DNA of 64,000 nt from Lamellibrachia columna (taxonomy: Eukaryota; Annelida; Polychaeta; Sabellida; Siboglinidae), in assembly GCA_963662155.1 (NCBI GenBank), contig OY759261.1:8448229-8512228 (forward strand), read 5' to 3'. Both the position numbers and the translations under genes were made by a program. Positions 25,380 through 38,179 of this stretch are shown here, in pieces (position 1 is the stretch's first letter; every line of letters begins with the position of its first letter). The notes beneath the pieces are model-generated. The model was not told the origin of the DNA and did not search any database. It saw nothing but the letters and a program-made list of their open reading frames with translations.

Positions 25380-25760
25380 TATGTAAACCATTCCCCTTAG
25401 TAGCTGACAAAGTATTCGTAAGAGTGTTCCTCAATCATATTGCCGTCCGCATTGCAAACATAATTAAAAACAGCGCTACTAAATATTGAAGACGCACCGT
25501 GGAAATAACTATTTTGTATACCTTGCGTCGTATGCAAGAATAAAAGTATCGAACAAAACCGTCTATGTAGTTGTCATTGACTCTCACAAAAAAAGTTCGA
25601 CGCCGTGGGACGACAAGGAATGTGGGCATTGCTGCGGAAATATACCCTACTGCAGTCAGGGATGATGAAATTGGAGAAGCGCCTAAGCAAGGTATCATCT
25701 ACTTTTGGTCAGCTGCACAAGCATTTGTGGATGAGATTCACCATGTGGCAATCAGAGTAA
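25380..25760 (+). pseudogene. LINE reverse-transcriptase fragment (composite repeat A)
   Basis: Frames read 'LVADKVFVRVFLNHIAVRI', then 'VVIDSHKKSSTPWDDKECG' and 'LTLTKKVRRRGTTRNVGI'. They match the RT finger/palm region (NRL, then the FxDxxKAFD-like block) of the copies at 32,850-33,200, 39,760-40,030 and 59,220-59,540. Frameshifts and stops are frequent. The clade of this LINE was not assigned. Confidence 0.5.
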
Positions 25761-26350
25761 AATATATGGTGCATAGAGAAATATTAGTTTATTACTAATG
25801 TATGGAACTGAAACAGATACACTTAACAGAAAGAATGTTAGGAAATGGCCTGCCTTGCTGGTGATACATGAGTACAAAATGGAGTACTCGAATACCCAAA
25901 CAGAACATTCTCAACGGAGGAAACACCCCGAGCAAGTATATATAATGAGACAGACAAGGTGGCTGCAACAGACGACAACATACTACATAATACAGTTAAC
26001 TGTTGTGTAGAGAATACATATGGTGTATTAATTAGCAATTGTAATTAGCACAAATACATAATAGGAAAAATCAACTAAAACGAAATGGCGTATGTTACAG
26101 GACTTTCGCTGAATGGCTGCACAAGAGCGTTATATAGCCAACGGTACATATCATATACATATGATACAAAGACAATGTTTTGCAACATGGTTACATCGGC
26201 CAACGATCAGACGCGCCAGCGGACTACAGCCGAATGTGACAAGAGGTTGAAGACAGAGCTCTGAATGACGTGGAAGCTAGCTCAATTCGCATCGAGTATC
26301 TACCAAATAAAGTCGACCGCGAAGCCTGGTCGTATAGTGACGCTTTCCAA

Positions 26351-26919
26351 ACGTACATCAATAGTGTACATAAGTAATCATCTGTTTGACAGGAATAGTA
26401 AGTATATTATATATTGTTCTCTGTTTTTGTCTTATTTAACAATCTGTGTATATGGGGTAATACATATCCGACAAATATTAATAGTATTTTGCTGTTGCAA
26501 AAAAGAGTTATCCACATTATGTGTGGTGCCGTGCGTTTTGGATCATACAAATTAACTTTTTCAACAATTGCGTGTCTTACAATTTATAGATATTGTAGAA
26601 CTGAATATGTTATTATGTATGTACAAAGCTTACCACCGCTGTTTGCCCTCGAACATTCAGCGTTTATTTGTTAGTCGGGAAACAACGTACTAGTTGAGAG
26701 TTAATCATGATTTAGAGAGAGGCTACGAAATATCTAGATGTATAATAAACAACGAAGCGGCATTCTTTGTTAAGGTAGACCAATCAATCTTTATTCGTGG
26801 TCGGCCTACAAGTGACAGCCGAATGCTTGTACACCAAACTAAGCAACTACCACGTGCGTTCATACGAGCATGTGTATGTGCGCGTGGCAGATTGGAAAGT
26901 GTGATGACACCTGCAACAT
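26351..26919. other. 3' flank of the paraoxonase-like gene
   Basis: No coding was recognised. It separates composite repeat A from the stop codon of the minus-strand gene and should contain its 3' UTR. No clear AATAAA was identified with confidence. Confidence 0.3.
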
Positions 26920-29900
26920 TTATGCGTGGCTTACTTCACAAAGAAGCAATTTCGTGAAGAGGCTACCAATGAGCATATATCGCCGGTAGTGAACAGCGAC
27001 GCTTGACAAAGAGATTTGTCGTCCGTCGTTGTAGTACACCTCCGCAATGTCTGTCACTTTGGAGTTTTCGGACAACGTCAGCCGCAGCACCTACGCCGAG
27101 CAACATGACGTGAAATTGCAATCAGATAATTAAAATGTCAGTATATTGTGAAGATAAAAAGAATAATAATGGAGACACTGGTGGTATAAACGAAAAACAC
27201 ACGATAACGAAGGTGACAGACGAATGGATGACGATTGGTATTCACATAATTATGTCCGGATTGTAGCAGATATTGCTATCCTCTCGTGTGTGATACATAT
27301 ATAAATACAGAGGTTCTACTATTTTCGAATGCATACGACAAATCCGAACCCATACAAAACTGTACTCAAACGCGCATGTACACGTGCACGTACACGCATA
27401 TCAGACACATGTTCGCACGTTATTAAATTGAACTGATATGAAATGGCGGAGGTATTATGCATGGACAGGGAAGGCCGCGGTTTTGAAACATTGCATATCG
27501 TCCACAATACAATCATTCTGGTGCATTATGCAAATAGCACTGCCGGAAATATATTGCATGCGACTGGTTCACTCCATGTTACAACTGTCCTAACACACTC
27601 CGATTAAGTGAATCGTCTGCTTTATAGAATCAAATTGCCCGTACTGATTCAATTACGCCTAGTTCACTATACCTTCGAAGGCGATCTGACGTTGTGAGGC
27701 GGCGGTGAGCTTTTCACAAACGACCGGTCGTCCGGGTACCCTGCCACCCACAAGTGTCCAGAAACCACGTCAACATTGATGTTTCCAACAATCATTCCCA
27801 GCGGAACCACCTGAAACGCAACAACTATCTGACTAACTGATTGACTGACTAATTAATTAACTAAACCAATAACTAGCTTACTAACTAACATCCAATGTGA
27901 TATCAATCGTCGTTTGACAATAACATGTTGAAACCGACAGAGCTGCCATGTCCACCGCTATGTATTCCATATATCAGGATCTAGCCATATATAGCTTTAT
28001 TACACCTAAAGCATTGTTTCACCAGCGAAAGCGGTGCGAAGCCTTCATCTATCGCCCTCACACCGCGGGTAGCGGTAGATACACCGTTTGTGGTGCGATG
28101 CTACTTCGCACCTCTGGATCTTATGAACATCGAGTTGTCTCTGTCATATTAAGAGGTCAATCCAACAAAGTAACCGTCGATCACACATCAAACATTATAA
28201 TGTCCCACTTTTTAAATTACAACATAGAAAGCTTGTAAGTTTATGTGTAACATTTCGGGAACAAAACGAAGTATCAAAGACATGGAACTTCCCAGAAAAG
28301 TTTTTTGAATGGTGACTACGGACAGAATAAGATATTGAGTTGATGATAAGTTGAGAGATTAACCAGCTGGCTTCATAAAGAAGAGATACAGTTGAAATAT
28401 ATTTATTCGGCGAAATATAATACAGCAGGCAGTTGAGCGGCAGACAACTTTATACATCATTTTCGTCGACTTCGAAAAGGCCTTTGATTCCGCGCACCGA
28501 AGAGGCCTTTGGAAAATCACGGAGAGCTACCGAATCTTACAAACGATAATCTAAATGATTAAAATGTTAAACGCGGAGAGAGATTGTGCAGTGTTATGTG
28601 AAGACAAGACAAGAAGATGGACCAGGATTTCTACGAGGATGTATCATTATATCCGAAGAGGATATGTAAGATAAAGTAATGGAGTTGTTTAACCCATATT
28701 GTTGAGAAAAAATCAACATTTGTAAACGGTCCCATGTGATAGGCAATTGTAAATCGCAAAGGGAGTGGTTGTTGTATAAATTAATCGGTTTAATGCATAT
28801 AGAAAAAGAACAGAAGCTTCTGAGGATAATTGACAGGTAAGGTATTGAAACAATGTCGTGATTGGCTCTAAAAGTGTCACTGTCATCCGTCGCGTTTATA
28901 GCACAAATCCCTTATCACACGCCTTACCTGCGTCAATGTCAAACTGTTGTCCGATTCTCTGATGTACACACTCAAACGTTTCCCTCCTAACTCCGACATG
29001 TATACGTATCTGTAACATATGACACGAAACTTAATATATCACTTCTCAATTCTACCTTCACTGACAATCGGTGATGAGCAACACGAAACACCAGCAATGA
29101 ATGAACCCACAAGTTCTGACATTACCACAGCATGATAGTTGCGGATGGATGAAGAGTTTGGTTTTCGCTCAGTTCCTTAACATTACGCATTACTTCATTC
29201 TTCAGAAATTATAAATCCAAGGGAATTAAATTAGATTTTTGCAAAATAGTTATTGTTGCAATTATCATCTGGAAACTGCACTGACTACATTTCAGGTAAT
29301 GTTGATTATATGACACATACCACGATGTGTTGTACCAATCGACAGTAATGGGAGAGCGAGAGCTTTAACCGTAATAGTGGGAGGCGGAAGATTGAGGCGG
29401 AGTTCTCCCACAAATCTTGAAGAGTTGGCAGGTTTGACATTTCTATGGACATTTCGATAGTCTTTCAAATGTCATTCGAAAAAGCGCTTTCATGGGAAGC
29501 TAAAGTTGTGGTTTGTGGTCTATGCACTTATAAAAGTTGCTAAACATACCCATTTCTAACTACAATTAATAATATCACGTCATTGATTTACTAGGGAAAC
29601 CTTGTTGAACACACATCATTTTAATTTCATGGGCCGCGTCATAATGTTCGATAATCCTACGTCACGAGTGTCAAAATCTAGGAAAATTCGCTCGCCAAAT
29701 AAAAACATATGTGTATACACCTATTCCAATTATCATCAGTAGGTTACGGCCATGCGTTGATTTTGTGTATCCCGGCATCATTTAATACGTCACGCGTAGT
29801 CTATGTTATCCGATTTTTGTAGAACTGCGCATACGGTTATCAGTCTCGCTGGTTAACATGTCACCCCACGGTCAACCGGATAAATTACAGGAATCTTCTC

Positions 29901-31891
29901 GTTTAAAACACATTCGAATAAACCCGAACCATAACTTTTGTTTCGCTCTAATCATGGGCAACTCCGGATTGACAACTATACTGTGAACACCTACTTGCCA
30001 TCCGGGGATGTGTTCATACTATTCGGGCTGCTAATTCTTGCTAGGAGAATATGCCCCCTCCTGCCATCGTAGAAGCCGACATTGCCAAGACTGAGACCAA
30101 GAGTGAACTCCACAATAAAATCGCACTTGAAGTAGTTGGTGAAGTAGAAACAGTCTTCTCCCGTCGCCACGATGTCATTGGGGCTGATGGTGCACATGAA
30201 AACAGCGAAAACGTTGAACTATCCATTTAATTTGTTAAACATTCGATGACGTTAACATATTCATTCAGTTTGTTTAAACATTCTAAGAACCCCCATATAT
30301 ACAGTATCTACAGTTTTTTGAAAGCCCCTGTAAAAAAGTGAAATCGACATTGTACTTATATATACGGAGATGACTCAGAACATTTTAAAACACGAATTTA
30401 CGACATTTAGCTGAAATCGATTGCAGACCGTTTATAGCACGTATCAACTTACCACACCTGTTGACAGATTAACAATTCTAAATAGTTTGCAAGGGGTTTG
30501 TTACTATTGTCTAACGATATGGATTTTTAGAAACACTGACTGCGTTATTGTCGGGTCACGGTATGTTCGGATGTGGCACAACTGTCGTCTGTTCTCGTCG
30601 TACCGAAACTTCTCCACCGTATCTTTTCCGTTCACGCAAACGTTCACAACAAATATGTAGATCACGTCTGAAAAACAATTAATATAATGCTTCAAGAGCA
30701 ATAATACAAAAAGTGAATGCGACTGTTACACTGTGACTGAGAACATTACAACCCATTAAGAAATAACTAAATAATCATATGTACAGGTTTTTATCCGGAT
30801 ATACGACGCTATATAAATAATAGTTATTAGTATTATTACAAAAATGCCCGTCCCCAGGACGGAATATAGGTAGTTCATACGTGACAGTCACAATAGCAAT
30901 ATTTACCAAATGCCTCAGGCCAATATGCCATAGATACGCTCGAGATTGGTTACGGGAACGTAAACCCTATTACCAGGAACAACCGCGTCAAGCACGTGAT
31001 GCAATACCAGTTGCATGTTCAAAATGTTGAAGGGCGCGTGAATTTAGACCCATGGATACTTCTGTTGGTATAGAATAGTAGAACATATTTTCATTTTACT
31101 GCGACCTCTGGCTAATACGTATGTGCGTGCTTTCTATTATAATTTATATAAACCGCCCAGATGGCGCTAAGTACTCTCAAACGGTTTACGTACCGAAGTA
31201 TTCGCCGAAAGCTCGAGTAGTTTCTGCGACTGTTGGAAGTAAATGTTTTATGTTGCGGTAATTTAAGTTACCACAAACACCAATGAGAACCCTTTGTTTA
31301 TGGGGTATTTCGAAAAAAATATTTATTTCGTGGATCGTAGTTTAATACCTAAATAAAAACATACGCTAGCTCGATTATATATATTACTTGTTAAACGACG
31401 GAACACTAACGGTGTCATATGGCCACAGCCAAAGACAGTTCCAAAACACGTCCTACGTTGCACAATGTCTTACTGGAATTGCAGTTTTTCCAAATGCTGA
31501 TACCGAAAGGAGAGAATGTGGATCTGTCGAGGTCGCCTACGATGTCAAGTGCGTGGGCCCCATGTCTTGGTTTCTTGAAGTCAAACAGGAATATTTCGCC
31601 CCGATTCTCTGCGGTAAAGCCCTGTCCAACAATAGAGACGAGCTTAGGTTAAAGACAAAATTCTTTCGTTATGTCTCTCTGCTACGGCCTCAACGTTTCC
31701 CAACTATCTTCGTCGCCGATATCTACGTTGTCGACGATTGTGTTGACACTGAAGGTGGTTATCGTCGTCGTCGTCGTCGACTTAAGTGTAGCATCGTATT
31801 ATTAATAACCAACACAAACGGCCACCAGAACTTACCGATGTGATGAACGCCAGTCCATTCGGTAGCACCTGGATGTCTTCAGAACCTTTAT
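26920..31891 (-). CDS. Paraoxonase-like protein, seven C-terminal exons
   Basis: A spliced relative of serum paraoxonase/arylesterase (six-bladed beta-propeller, calcium-dependent lactonases). Minus-strand exons in order: 31,891-31,836; 31,642-31,474; 30,667-30,541; 30,183-29,995; 29,009-28,928; 27,810-27,673; 27,090-26,920, ending in TAA. All junctions are GT-AG and phases match, giving 310 residues without a stop; vertebrate PONs have about 355. The first ~45 residues lie in exons not found. Landmarks are 'GSEDIQVLPNGLAF', 'GEIFLFDFKKP', 'PNDIVATGED', 'NTSPDGK', 'VYMSELGG', 'GNINVDVVSGHLWV' and 'LIGSLFTKLLLCEV'. By alignment to known PON1 positions, ligands Glu53, Asn168, Asn224 and Asn270, Asp54 and the disulfide Cys353 are kept. 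His115 is Phe, His134 is Val and Asp269 is Gly, so the usual lactonase chemistry is unlikely. Confidence 0.85.
28440..28680 (+). pseudogene. LINE reverse-transcriptase fragment in a paraoxonase intron
   Basis: Plus-strand reading gives 'LYIIFVDFEKAFDSAHRRGL' and then 'MIKMLNAERDCAVL'. This is the RT palm motif A block (F.DFEKAFDS with the first catalytic Asp) and the following helix of a non-LTR retrotransposon. It lies in the intron between the 28,928 and 27,810 exons, antisense to the gene. Only about 80 codons remain, with frameshifts. Confidence 0.7.
29540..29920. repeat. Duplicated intronic block (pair with 61,800-62,200)
   Basis: The segment with 'AAAATTCGCTCGCCAAATAA', 'ACACCTATTCC' and 'TTAATACGTCACG' recurs in the same orientation at 61,930-62,130, next to the duplicated paraoxonase exon at 61,632-61,713. 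Exon and intron were therefore copied together at DNA level. Confidence 0.7.
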
Positions 31892-32589
31892 CTAGCACAC
31901 ACGGACACACATTATATAGATGTACTAGGTTTGATGCCGCGCATACAACCACGAAATAACAACCAAATCATGTATGTATGTTGTTTGGAGACATTGTACG
32001 ATATTATGTAGAAAATGAGAATGGTCAACCGTGCTTGCAACTTGAATAATTATTTTTTTGTTGCGGGATCTTTTATAATATTATATTTGAGGGTCAAAGT
32101 AACAATCCCTGCAAGCCGCTCCTGTAATCTTACTTGACATTATTTTAATGAAGTACGTTTACATGATATGTGTAATAAAAATGTGTATATGGGACATGAA
32201 TACGCACGCACACACAATCGCATGCACGCACACACAATCAACAACACCTACCGATGCCTGGCACTTGCCTACAACAATATGGCTGGTGGTTACATTCCGT
32301 TTTGTGGAAAGAAAACGTCCATCTGAAAACGTAAACTCGTCAACGTAAACGTAATATATACAACATAAAGATACGACACATGTATGGTGCTATGTCTTGG
32401 TGCTTGACCCACCGGTGTCTGGACATGCCATGGAGCTACACCAACCCATGTCCTAATTATGGACAAATAGCAACCACTATGTTGTGGCTTGAGGCTGTTT
32501 AGCAAAAGTGATTTGGAACTGCCCTACTCTTCCTAGCACACAATGCAGTGTGTGCGATTCTCAACCGGCTTGGCCTATCCTTGCTGAGA
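31892..32589. other. Unique DNA upstream of the first paraoxonase exon found
   Basis: This is intron or upstream sequence. No N-terminal paraoxonase exon was recognised here. It has a small CACA-rich tract near 32,205-32,240. Confidence 0.35.
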
Positions 32590-35010
32590 GTGTGCATTGA
32601 AGTAAGATGACGCGTGTACCATACTGAAGGATAAAGTTGCACAAATGACAAGATCGGCTGGTAACGTCTGGTTACTATGGTTGAAGACATTTCAACTGAT
32701 ATTCTTGAAAGTGTGGAACAATTTCCAACTGCTAATTTGCTTACGGAACCACTCGAACTATATCAGACGGATAACGCCTTCGACTCATCTAGGAACATAC
32801 GTTACACCAGGAATCACTGCCCAACTTGATAGTGACAGACTGGAATATTGCAAAAAATTATCTCACGGTTTAAGAAAGGAGATCGATCAGCGTATTGGAA
32901 TGACATATGTAAACCACTCGTCTTAGTAGCTGGCAAATTACTCGCAAGGGTGTTCCTCAATCGTCTAACGGTCTGTATTACAAAGGTAATCATACAAACT
33001 GTTTTTTTATGGAGGACGCACCGTAGAAATAACTATTTTGTGTCCCTTGCGTCAATTTCTATGATAAAGGTATCGACAAAACCGTCTACGTAGTTGTCTT
33101 TGACTTTAACAAAAAATCGACCCCCGTGGGACGACAAGGACTGTGGCCACAGCTGCGGAAATATCGTTGCATACATGATTTGTAGAAATTTTCGAGGCAC
33201 TGCAGTCAGGGATGATGGAATTGGAGAAGTGCATAAGCAAGACATCATACCCAAAAAGGACACACTCAAATAAGCAAAAACCCAGAGCAAGTGAGAGAGA
33301 CAAATAAGGTGGCTCGAATAGATGACAACATATTTCTTAAAGAAATGTTGTACTAGAAGCCGGGGTCGCCTCACACGTAGATTCAAAGAGAGTTGTAATG
33401 CAAACATTGAAGAAAAGAAAGATAAACTTCAGGTTATCCAAGCGAGCATTAATAATCGCAACCGAGACTGATAGTGAGAGAGAGAGAGATGGTAGTTTTC
33501 CGTTTCATGTGTCAAGCATAGACAACAATGGAATGATCTTCATCGCTATGCAGTAAAGCAATACATTATACCGTTGACTGTTGTGCAGAGAATACATATG
33601 ATGAATTGTTGACAAGATACATTTATTTAAACAACTATATAACTAATTAATTTATAATGCTGTCATGTAAATAACAATATAAACTAGCAAGAATACATCT
33701 AGAAGAATCAACTAAAACAAAACGGCGTATTGTGAAGGACTTACGCTGACTGGCTGCACAATAGTGTTATGTAGCCAACGGTACATATAGTGACAAAGTG
33801 TTGCAACATTGTTACATCGGCCGACGAGCTTGGAACATACGCGCCAGGGGACGATAACAACGACGAATGAGACAGCACTTTGAAGAGAGAATGACGTGAC
33901 AGCTAGCTCACTTCGCATCGAATGTCTTATAAATGAATTCGAGCGCGAAGCCCGGTCGTATAGCGACGCAGTCGGTTGATGATGCATGTTAATGATCTCA
34001 ACTGTATGTCACGCCTATTCAACGCACTAGTTCAACAGCTATGCATGGGGGAGAGATTTGGATACGTAGATTGGTGTGGATGCTTTTGTTGGGAGAAAAA
34101 ACCCGTTTATTTGTGATGAGCTCCATATAAACGGAACAGCGGCGGCAGGTTTTGCAAAAGATCTACAAAGAAAGATTGTAAGTAGCATGGGTAGCATTAA
34201 TTATTTAAATTAGATCAGCAGATAATTCCTAATTATTCAAGGAAAGGGAGTATCGGAATGATGAATGAAAATAAAAATCTTTGTATGATGTCTGTTCACT
34301 CCACGGATATCAGATTTTTGGTGCTTAATTTTAAGCACTTTTTCAATTCCCTTTTTAATGTTCTGTACTATACTAAAGAAACAAGATTGATGGTTTCATT
34401 TACAAATTGTTATTCTTTGTTCAGTTATTTATTACTGAGTATCTAGCGACCAACGCCAAGAGACGGCTCTCCGTTTTTCGGACCTTTGCAAAAAATAAAT
34501 ATGAAGTCTAACAAACATAACATTATTTTTTTCCAGTGTTCATTTACAATGTTTATTCAAGACTTAACATTCAAATATATGATGCTTTAATAGTAAACCA
34601 GACAATAATATCTTACTACCACGTTTTGATGGGATGATGACATGCACACGCATATTTACGCGTACATACGCACAGGCACACGCACGTGATTATGTACACA
34701 TCATAGAGCCAAACTCTACAAACCTCGAATCAAACCAGGGTTTGCTAACGTATCAACAAGAAGTCGATGGATGAAGTTACATTTTCTTTCGCTCAGTTAT
34801 TTTTGAATAATATACCGACATATCAGTTTTCACTTCACACAGCAAGTGCGTCTAGACAGTGTTTTTGCTTAATTAATATGTCATTATATGTTGATAAATA
34901 GTTTAATAAGACGTAGATACTCCACGCCCAAAAACAATTATCCACTGATAGTTATAGTACCGTTCAGCTGGCCATGTGCGCACGGGCATAATAACGACAA
35001 ACGCAAGCAT
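32590..35010. repeat. Composite repeat, copy B
   Basis: It contains the RT block (32,590-33,420), the 'CTGACTGGCTGCACAA' block (33,745-33,990), an esterase-like LINE ORF1 fragment (34,020-34,190) and the tail block (34,480-35,010). The tail is uninterrupted at the position where copy C was hit by the Polinton: 'CTCCACGCCC...TTCAGCTGGCCATGTGCG' at 34,920-34,980. Confidence 0.75.
32640..33220 (+). pseudogene. LINE reverse-transcriptase fragment (composite repeat B)
   Basis: Successive frames show 'FKKGDRSAYWNDICKPLVL' and 'VAGKLLARVFLNRLTVCI', the RT segment preceding palm motif A. They then show 'VVVFDFNKK', a decayed motif A, at about 33,090. The copies at 25.4, 39.7 and 59.2 kb share the same region. 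Frame changes occur every 100-200 bp. Confidence 0.6.
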
Positions 35011-35014
35011 TTAC

Positions 35015-35480
35015 GTGAACATTCATTGATTGTCCTCTATGATCAAGAATACTTCCTAATATCCAATCTAGAGTGATCCTTTATTAATGTTACCACATAC
35101 CTCTAGGTGTATTATTTTTGTTGAGTGAAACTATTTCTTTCAATAGTTTAATACCCATTCAATATCTTAAACAACTTCAATATGATCTCATCTTAACTGC
35201 CTTGCCTCTAGGGTTGTTAAACCACATTCTTTCAGTCGTTCTTCAACACTAACTTATCTGAGTTATGTACTCTATCAAGCGTATCTATATCCTTCTTACG
35301 ATATTGTCTCCAAGCTTGTATTCAGTATATGAGGCCTAACTATTGCTTTATACTTAGGCATGATAAAGTTGTTTTCCTTGAATGTTATTTTTAAATAATG
35401 GTATGAGGTTTGCCTATTTCCATTCAAAAGGAACCACACCCTCTTTTAATGACAAGTTGAACGCTTTTGTAAGTATGCCT
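35015..35480 (-). pseudogene. Antisense LINE RT C-terminal fragment
   Basis: On the minus strand one reads an 'AWRQYRKKDIDTLDRVHNSD'-like block followed by tail motifs related to 'RKHSFSQRTINEWNKL'. Both are C-terminal landmarks of CR1/L2-type reverse transcriptases. Nucleotide similarity to 44,620-44,700 ('ATTGTCCTCTGTGAGAACGA' and 'CATATCCAATCTA') supports the same family. It is heavily mutated. Confidence 0.5.
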
Positions 35481-35659
35481 TCTGAACTACATTTACAGGC
35501 CTTCGTTTGTTTGCATTTGATAACTGATATTATCCTACATTAAAGAGTAAAGGCCGTTGTCAGTCTTAACCTTTCGCCGCCACAAACATTAACACAGCTA
35601 ACCGAGGTAGCGGAACCCCCTATAGCTGTGACAAAGGCAAAGGGAGAGGAAAAAAACAA

Positions 35660-36720
35660 AAACAACTTTCTTTATTCCACAGTGCAAACATAAAGGAAAC
35701 GAAACATGCAGCATGGTACAATGCCAGCTGTGGGTCCACTGCGATTGCGTTGGCGAACAGCCAGAGACGATCATTGGCGCGTGGAGTTACCATGCATGAA
35801 GACAACTGCCCATTGTTGTAATGGATCTGGTGGATAAAGTATCCAATCTCGAAGAGACAATGCTACAGTTAAAAGAAAACAATGCCGAATTAATCAAACT
35901 GGTGAAGGCGCAGCGCAATGCAAATGATACCATTAGGAATAAAAACTGTGCTCTGGTCGAAAAAGTAGCATGCAACTAAATAAATCATGCCAACGAAATC
36001 AGAGGGATGAATTAAAACTTGGCAAACTTCGTCGGACTTGGCAAATCTGAGTCAGGCGCCTACTGAACGCGAATCCTATGCCGCAGTAACAAGTAAAAAG
36101 ACAAGCAGAGTTGTCATGTTTGATGATTAGATTGTACGGGGTATCCACAAGGTCATCACTGCGGACAATGAACCAGTGGCTTTGCATACGCCAAAATATT
36201 TAATAATTGCGATCCAGAGGAGTGAGGTGTGCAAAGAGGATGACGAACTCAATATCGTTTGTAGCGAGGTAGTCATGGGTGACAAGGACATTAATCAAGT
36301 GAGGCAGGACTTCAGCGACCTCATCAGCAGAGCATCGGAGAACGTCAGCAGTGTGACGATCAGCAGTGTCTTGCCCGATACAACAGGGGTACACGTGAAA
36401 GGATTCTGTCCGCTATGGATCTTGCGACACGTCACCCTTCCAAAAATATGGTGTCCATCTTTCTACTTACGGGGTAAAAAGGTTAATGTGTAACCTCTCA
36501 CTAGCGGATACATCGTGAAGACGGAGCTCAACGGGGTCGTCTTCGAAGAGAGGCTGCAATACATGAAGGCCGACTGGCAGAAGGCCACCGAAACAGGACC
36601 ACAGCGCTCCGGATAGTCGTCCCTCGTCGCAGCGGGGCCGCAATACGCTGAAACCTACTGGCAGAAGGCCGCCGAAACAGGACAGCAGCGCGCCGTCCTG
36701 TTGATGCAGGGGTAGCATAG
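35660..36720 (+). pseudogene. LINE ORF1: PHD-like finger, coiled coil, esterase-like domain
   Basis: The N-terminal frame has a PHD-like Cys/His pattern (MVQCQLWVHCDCVG). A long heptad-like segment follows (VDKVSNLEETMLQLKENNAE, about 35,830-35,970). Further on, 36,176-36,493 encodes an SGNH-like Rossmann piece with 'VVMGDKDINQVRQDFSDLI' and 'VTISSVLPDTTG'. Two related ~100-bp segments at 36,540-36,700 both encode 'WQKAA/TETGPQR'. Stops and frameshifts are frequent. PHD plus coiled coil plus esterase is a known ORF1 layout in this LINE group. Confidence 0.55.
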
Positions 36721-36969
36721 CTGCTCTGGCTACTTGCTTACTTCTGGTTAGTGTAACAATGTGGGGACACAAATCATATCACCCAAATATGTCGACATGA
36801 GCATGTTGTGTCGTGCTTTTTTCTGGTCAGGGCCAAAACAGCAAACATCACGCGAAAAGAGACTAGGAAAGAGGCCGGAATAACACGGCCATACCACGTA
36901 CTGAAAATGGAGTGCCCAACATTTAATATGTAATCACCCGTTATCGTAGAATATCACAACACAGAACAT

Positions 36970-37800
36970 CAAGTGTGAATGCAGACAATTTACTCACGCT
37001 CACGAACAATTCGCGCTGGGGCATACCATGGTTTTTTAATATCAACGCCCGGTCCCCGAATAGAGAGATTTTATCTGAGTTGCCCGTGGTGGCACGCATG
37101 AACGACGCTACCTTCGTGAATGTCACAGAAAGCTGGTTCAAGAGCTATATGGATTCGGAATGTGTCGGACTGGCAGGTTGTTGTGAAAGGAAGGACCGGG
37201 TGGAGACAGGAGGTGAAGGAGAAGCGTGTTGTGTGGCAGAGACCGTGGTTTGTGTTGTGAAAGGAAGGACCGGGTGGAGACAGGAGGTGGAGGAGAAGCG
37301 TGTTGTGTGGCAGAGACCGTGGTTTGTGTTGTGAAAGGAAGGACCGGGTGGAGACAGGAGGTGGAGGAGTAGCGTGTTGTGTGGCAGAGACCTTGGTGTA
37401 TGATCGGTTGAATGATATTGAAGATGATGATCACGAAGTGCTATGGATTAGATTGAAGCGCAAGAAGTTACCAATAAAATAATCATGTATTATTATAGCG
37501 TGCATCTATCACCCCCCTGGTGGTGACACCGGCTTGCTGCGGGAGTACCTGACGACTAGTATGGACACCGTTTTGCGACGTAACCCAGACTGTGGTGTTA
37601 TTTTAAATGGATATTTCAATCAATTCAAAAACTCATTTTTTCGCACATATTATGAATTCGAGCAAACTGGTAAGAGAGCCACACGTAATCGTGCAATATT
37701 AGACAACATGTCGTATAACGTGTCACCTGTGTATGGTAGCCTGACAGTGCTTGACGGAGTGGGAACATCAGACCACAAGATGGTGTGACTGGTCTCGTCG
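36970..37800 (+). pseudogene. LINE endonuclease domain with internal tandem repeat
   Basis: The motifs are 'FFNINARS', 'VNVTESWF' (catalytic Glu), 'ACIYHPPGGD', 'CGVILNGYFNQF' and 'GTSDHKMV'. In the fourth, the usual Asp of GDFN is Tyr. A 74-bp unit repeated three times (37,183-37,404) has been inserted or expanded between the first and second halves. A TAA at about 37,480 and a TGA at 37,786 break the frame. Confidence 0.65.
37183..37404. repeat. 74-bp tandem repeat, 3 copies
   Basis: The unit starts 'GTGAAAGGAAGGACCGGGTG' at 37,183, 37,257 and 37,331. The copies are nearly identical, so the expansion is young compared with the decayed LINE around it. Confidence 0.95.
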
Positions 37801-38179
37801 TGTTTCACAACACTTGACACGGGCATGGTCCAGGGCATCGTTACTAGGCGCAATGTTTAACAATGAACGAACAATGTTTACTTCAGCGCTGTCAAATACC
37901 AGATGGGAGTATAAGTGCACATTGCTTAGGTGCGAGGACCAGTTTAATATCTTCCAAGAAACCACGGACTATTTACTAGGCACAGGTTTTCAGTACTAGA
38001 CTGTGTCACGTCGTAGCACAGATAATGTATCACATATGGGTTCCGGCACCTGGTCAGAGAGCGACAACGTGTTCTTTTGTTTGGTGACATGGAACAATCC
38101 AGAAGACTGAGGAATTTAATGAATCGCACAGCACCACAATTGCTCCACCAGTTTTACCAATGAAAAATTGCAACACTCG

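Noticed and set aside
27948..28238. 96-codon plus-strand open frame in a paraoxonase intron
   Set aside because: No homology, no splice or promoter support, and it lies in an intron of the opposite-strand gene.
31388..31843. 151-codon plus-strand open frame
   Set aside because: It overlaps a spliced paraoxonase exon on the minus strand (31,474-31,642) and has no recognisable content of its own.
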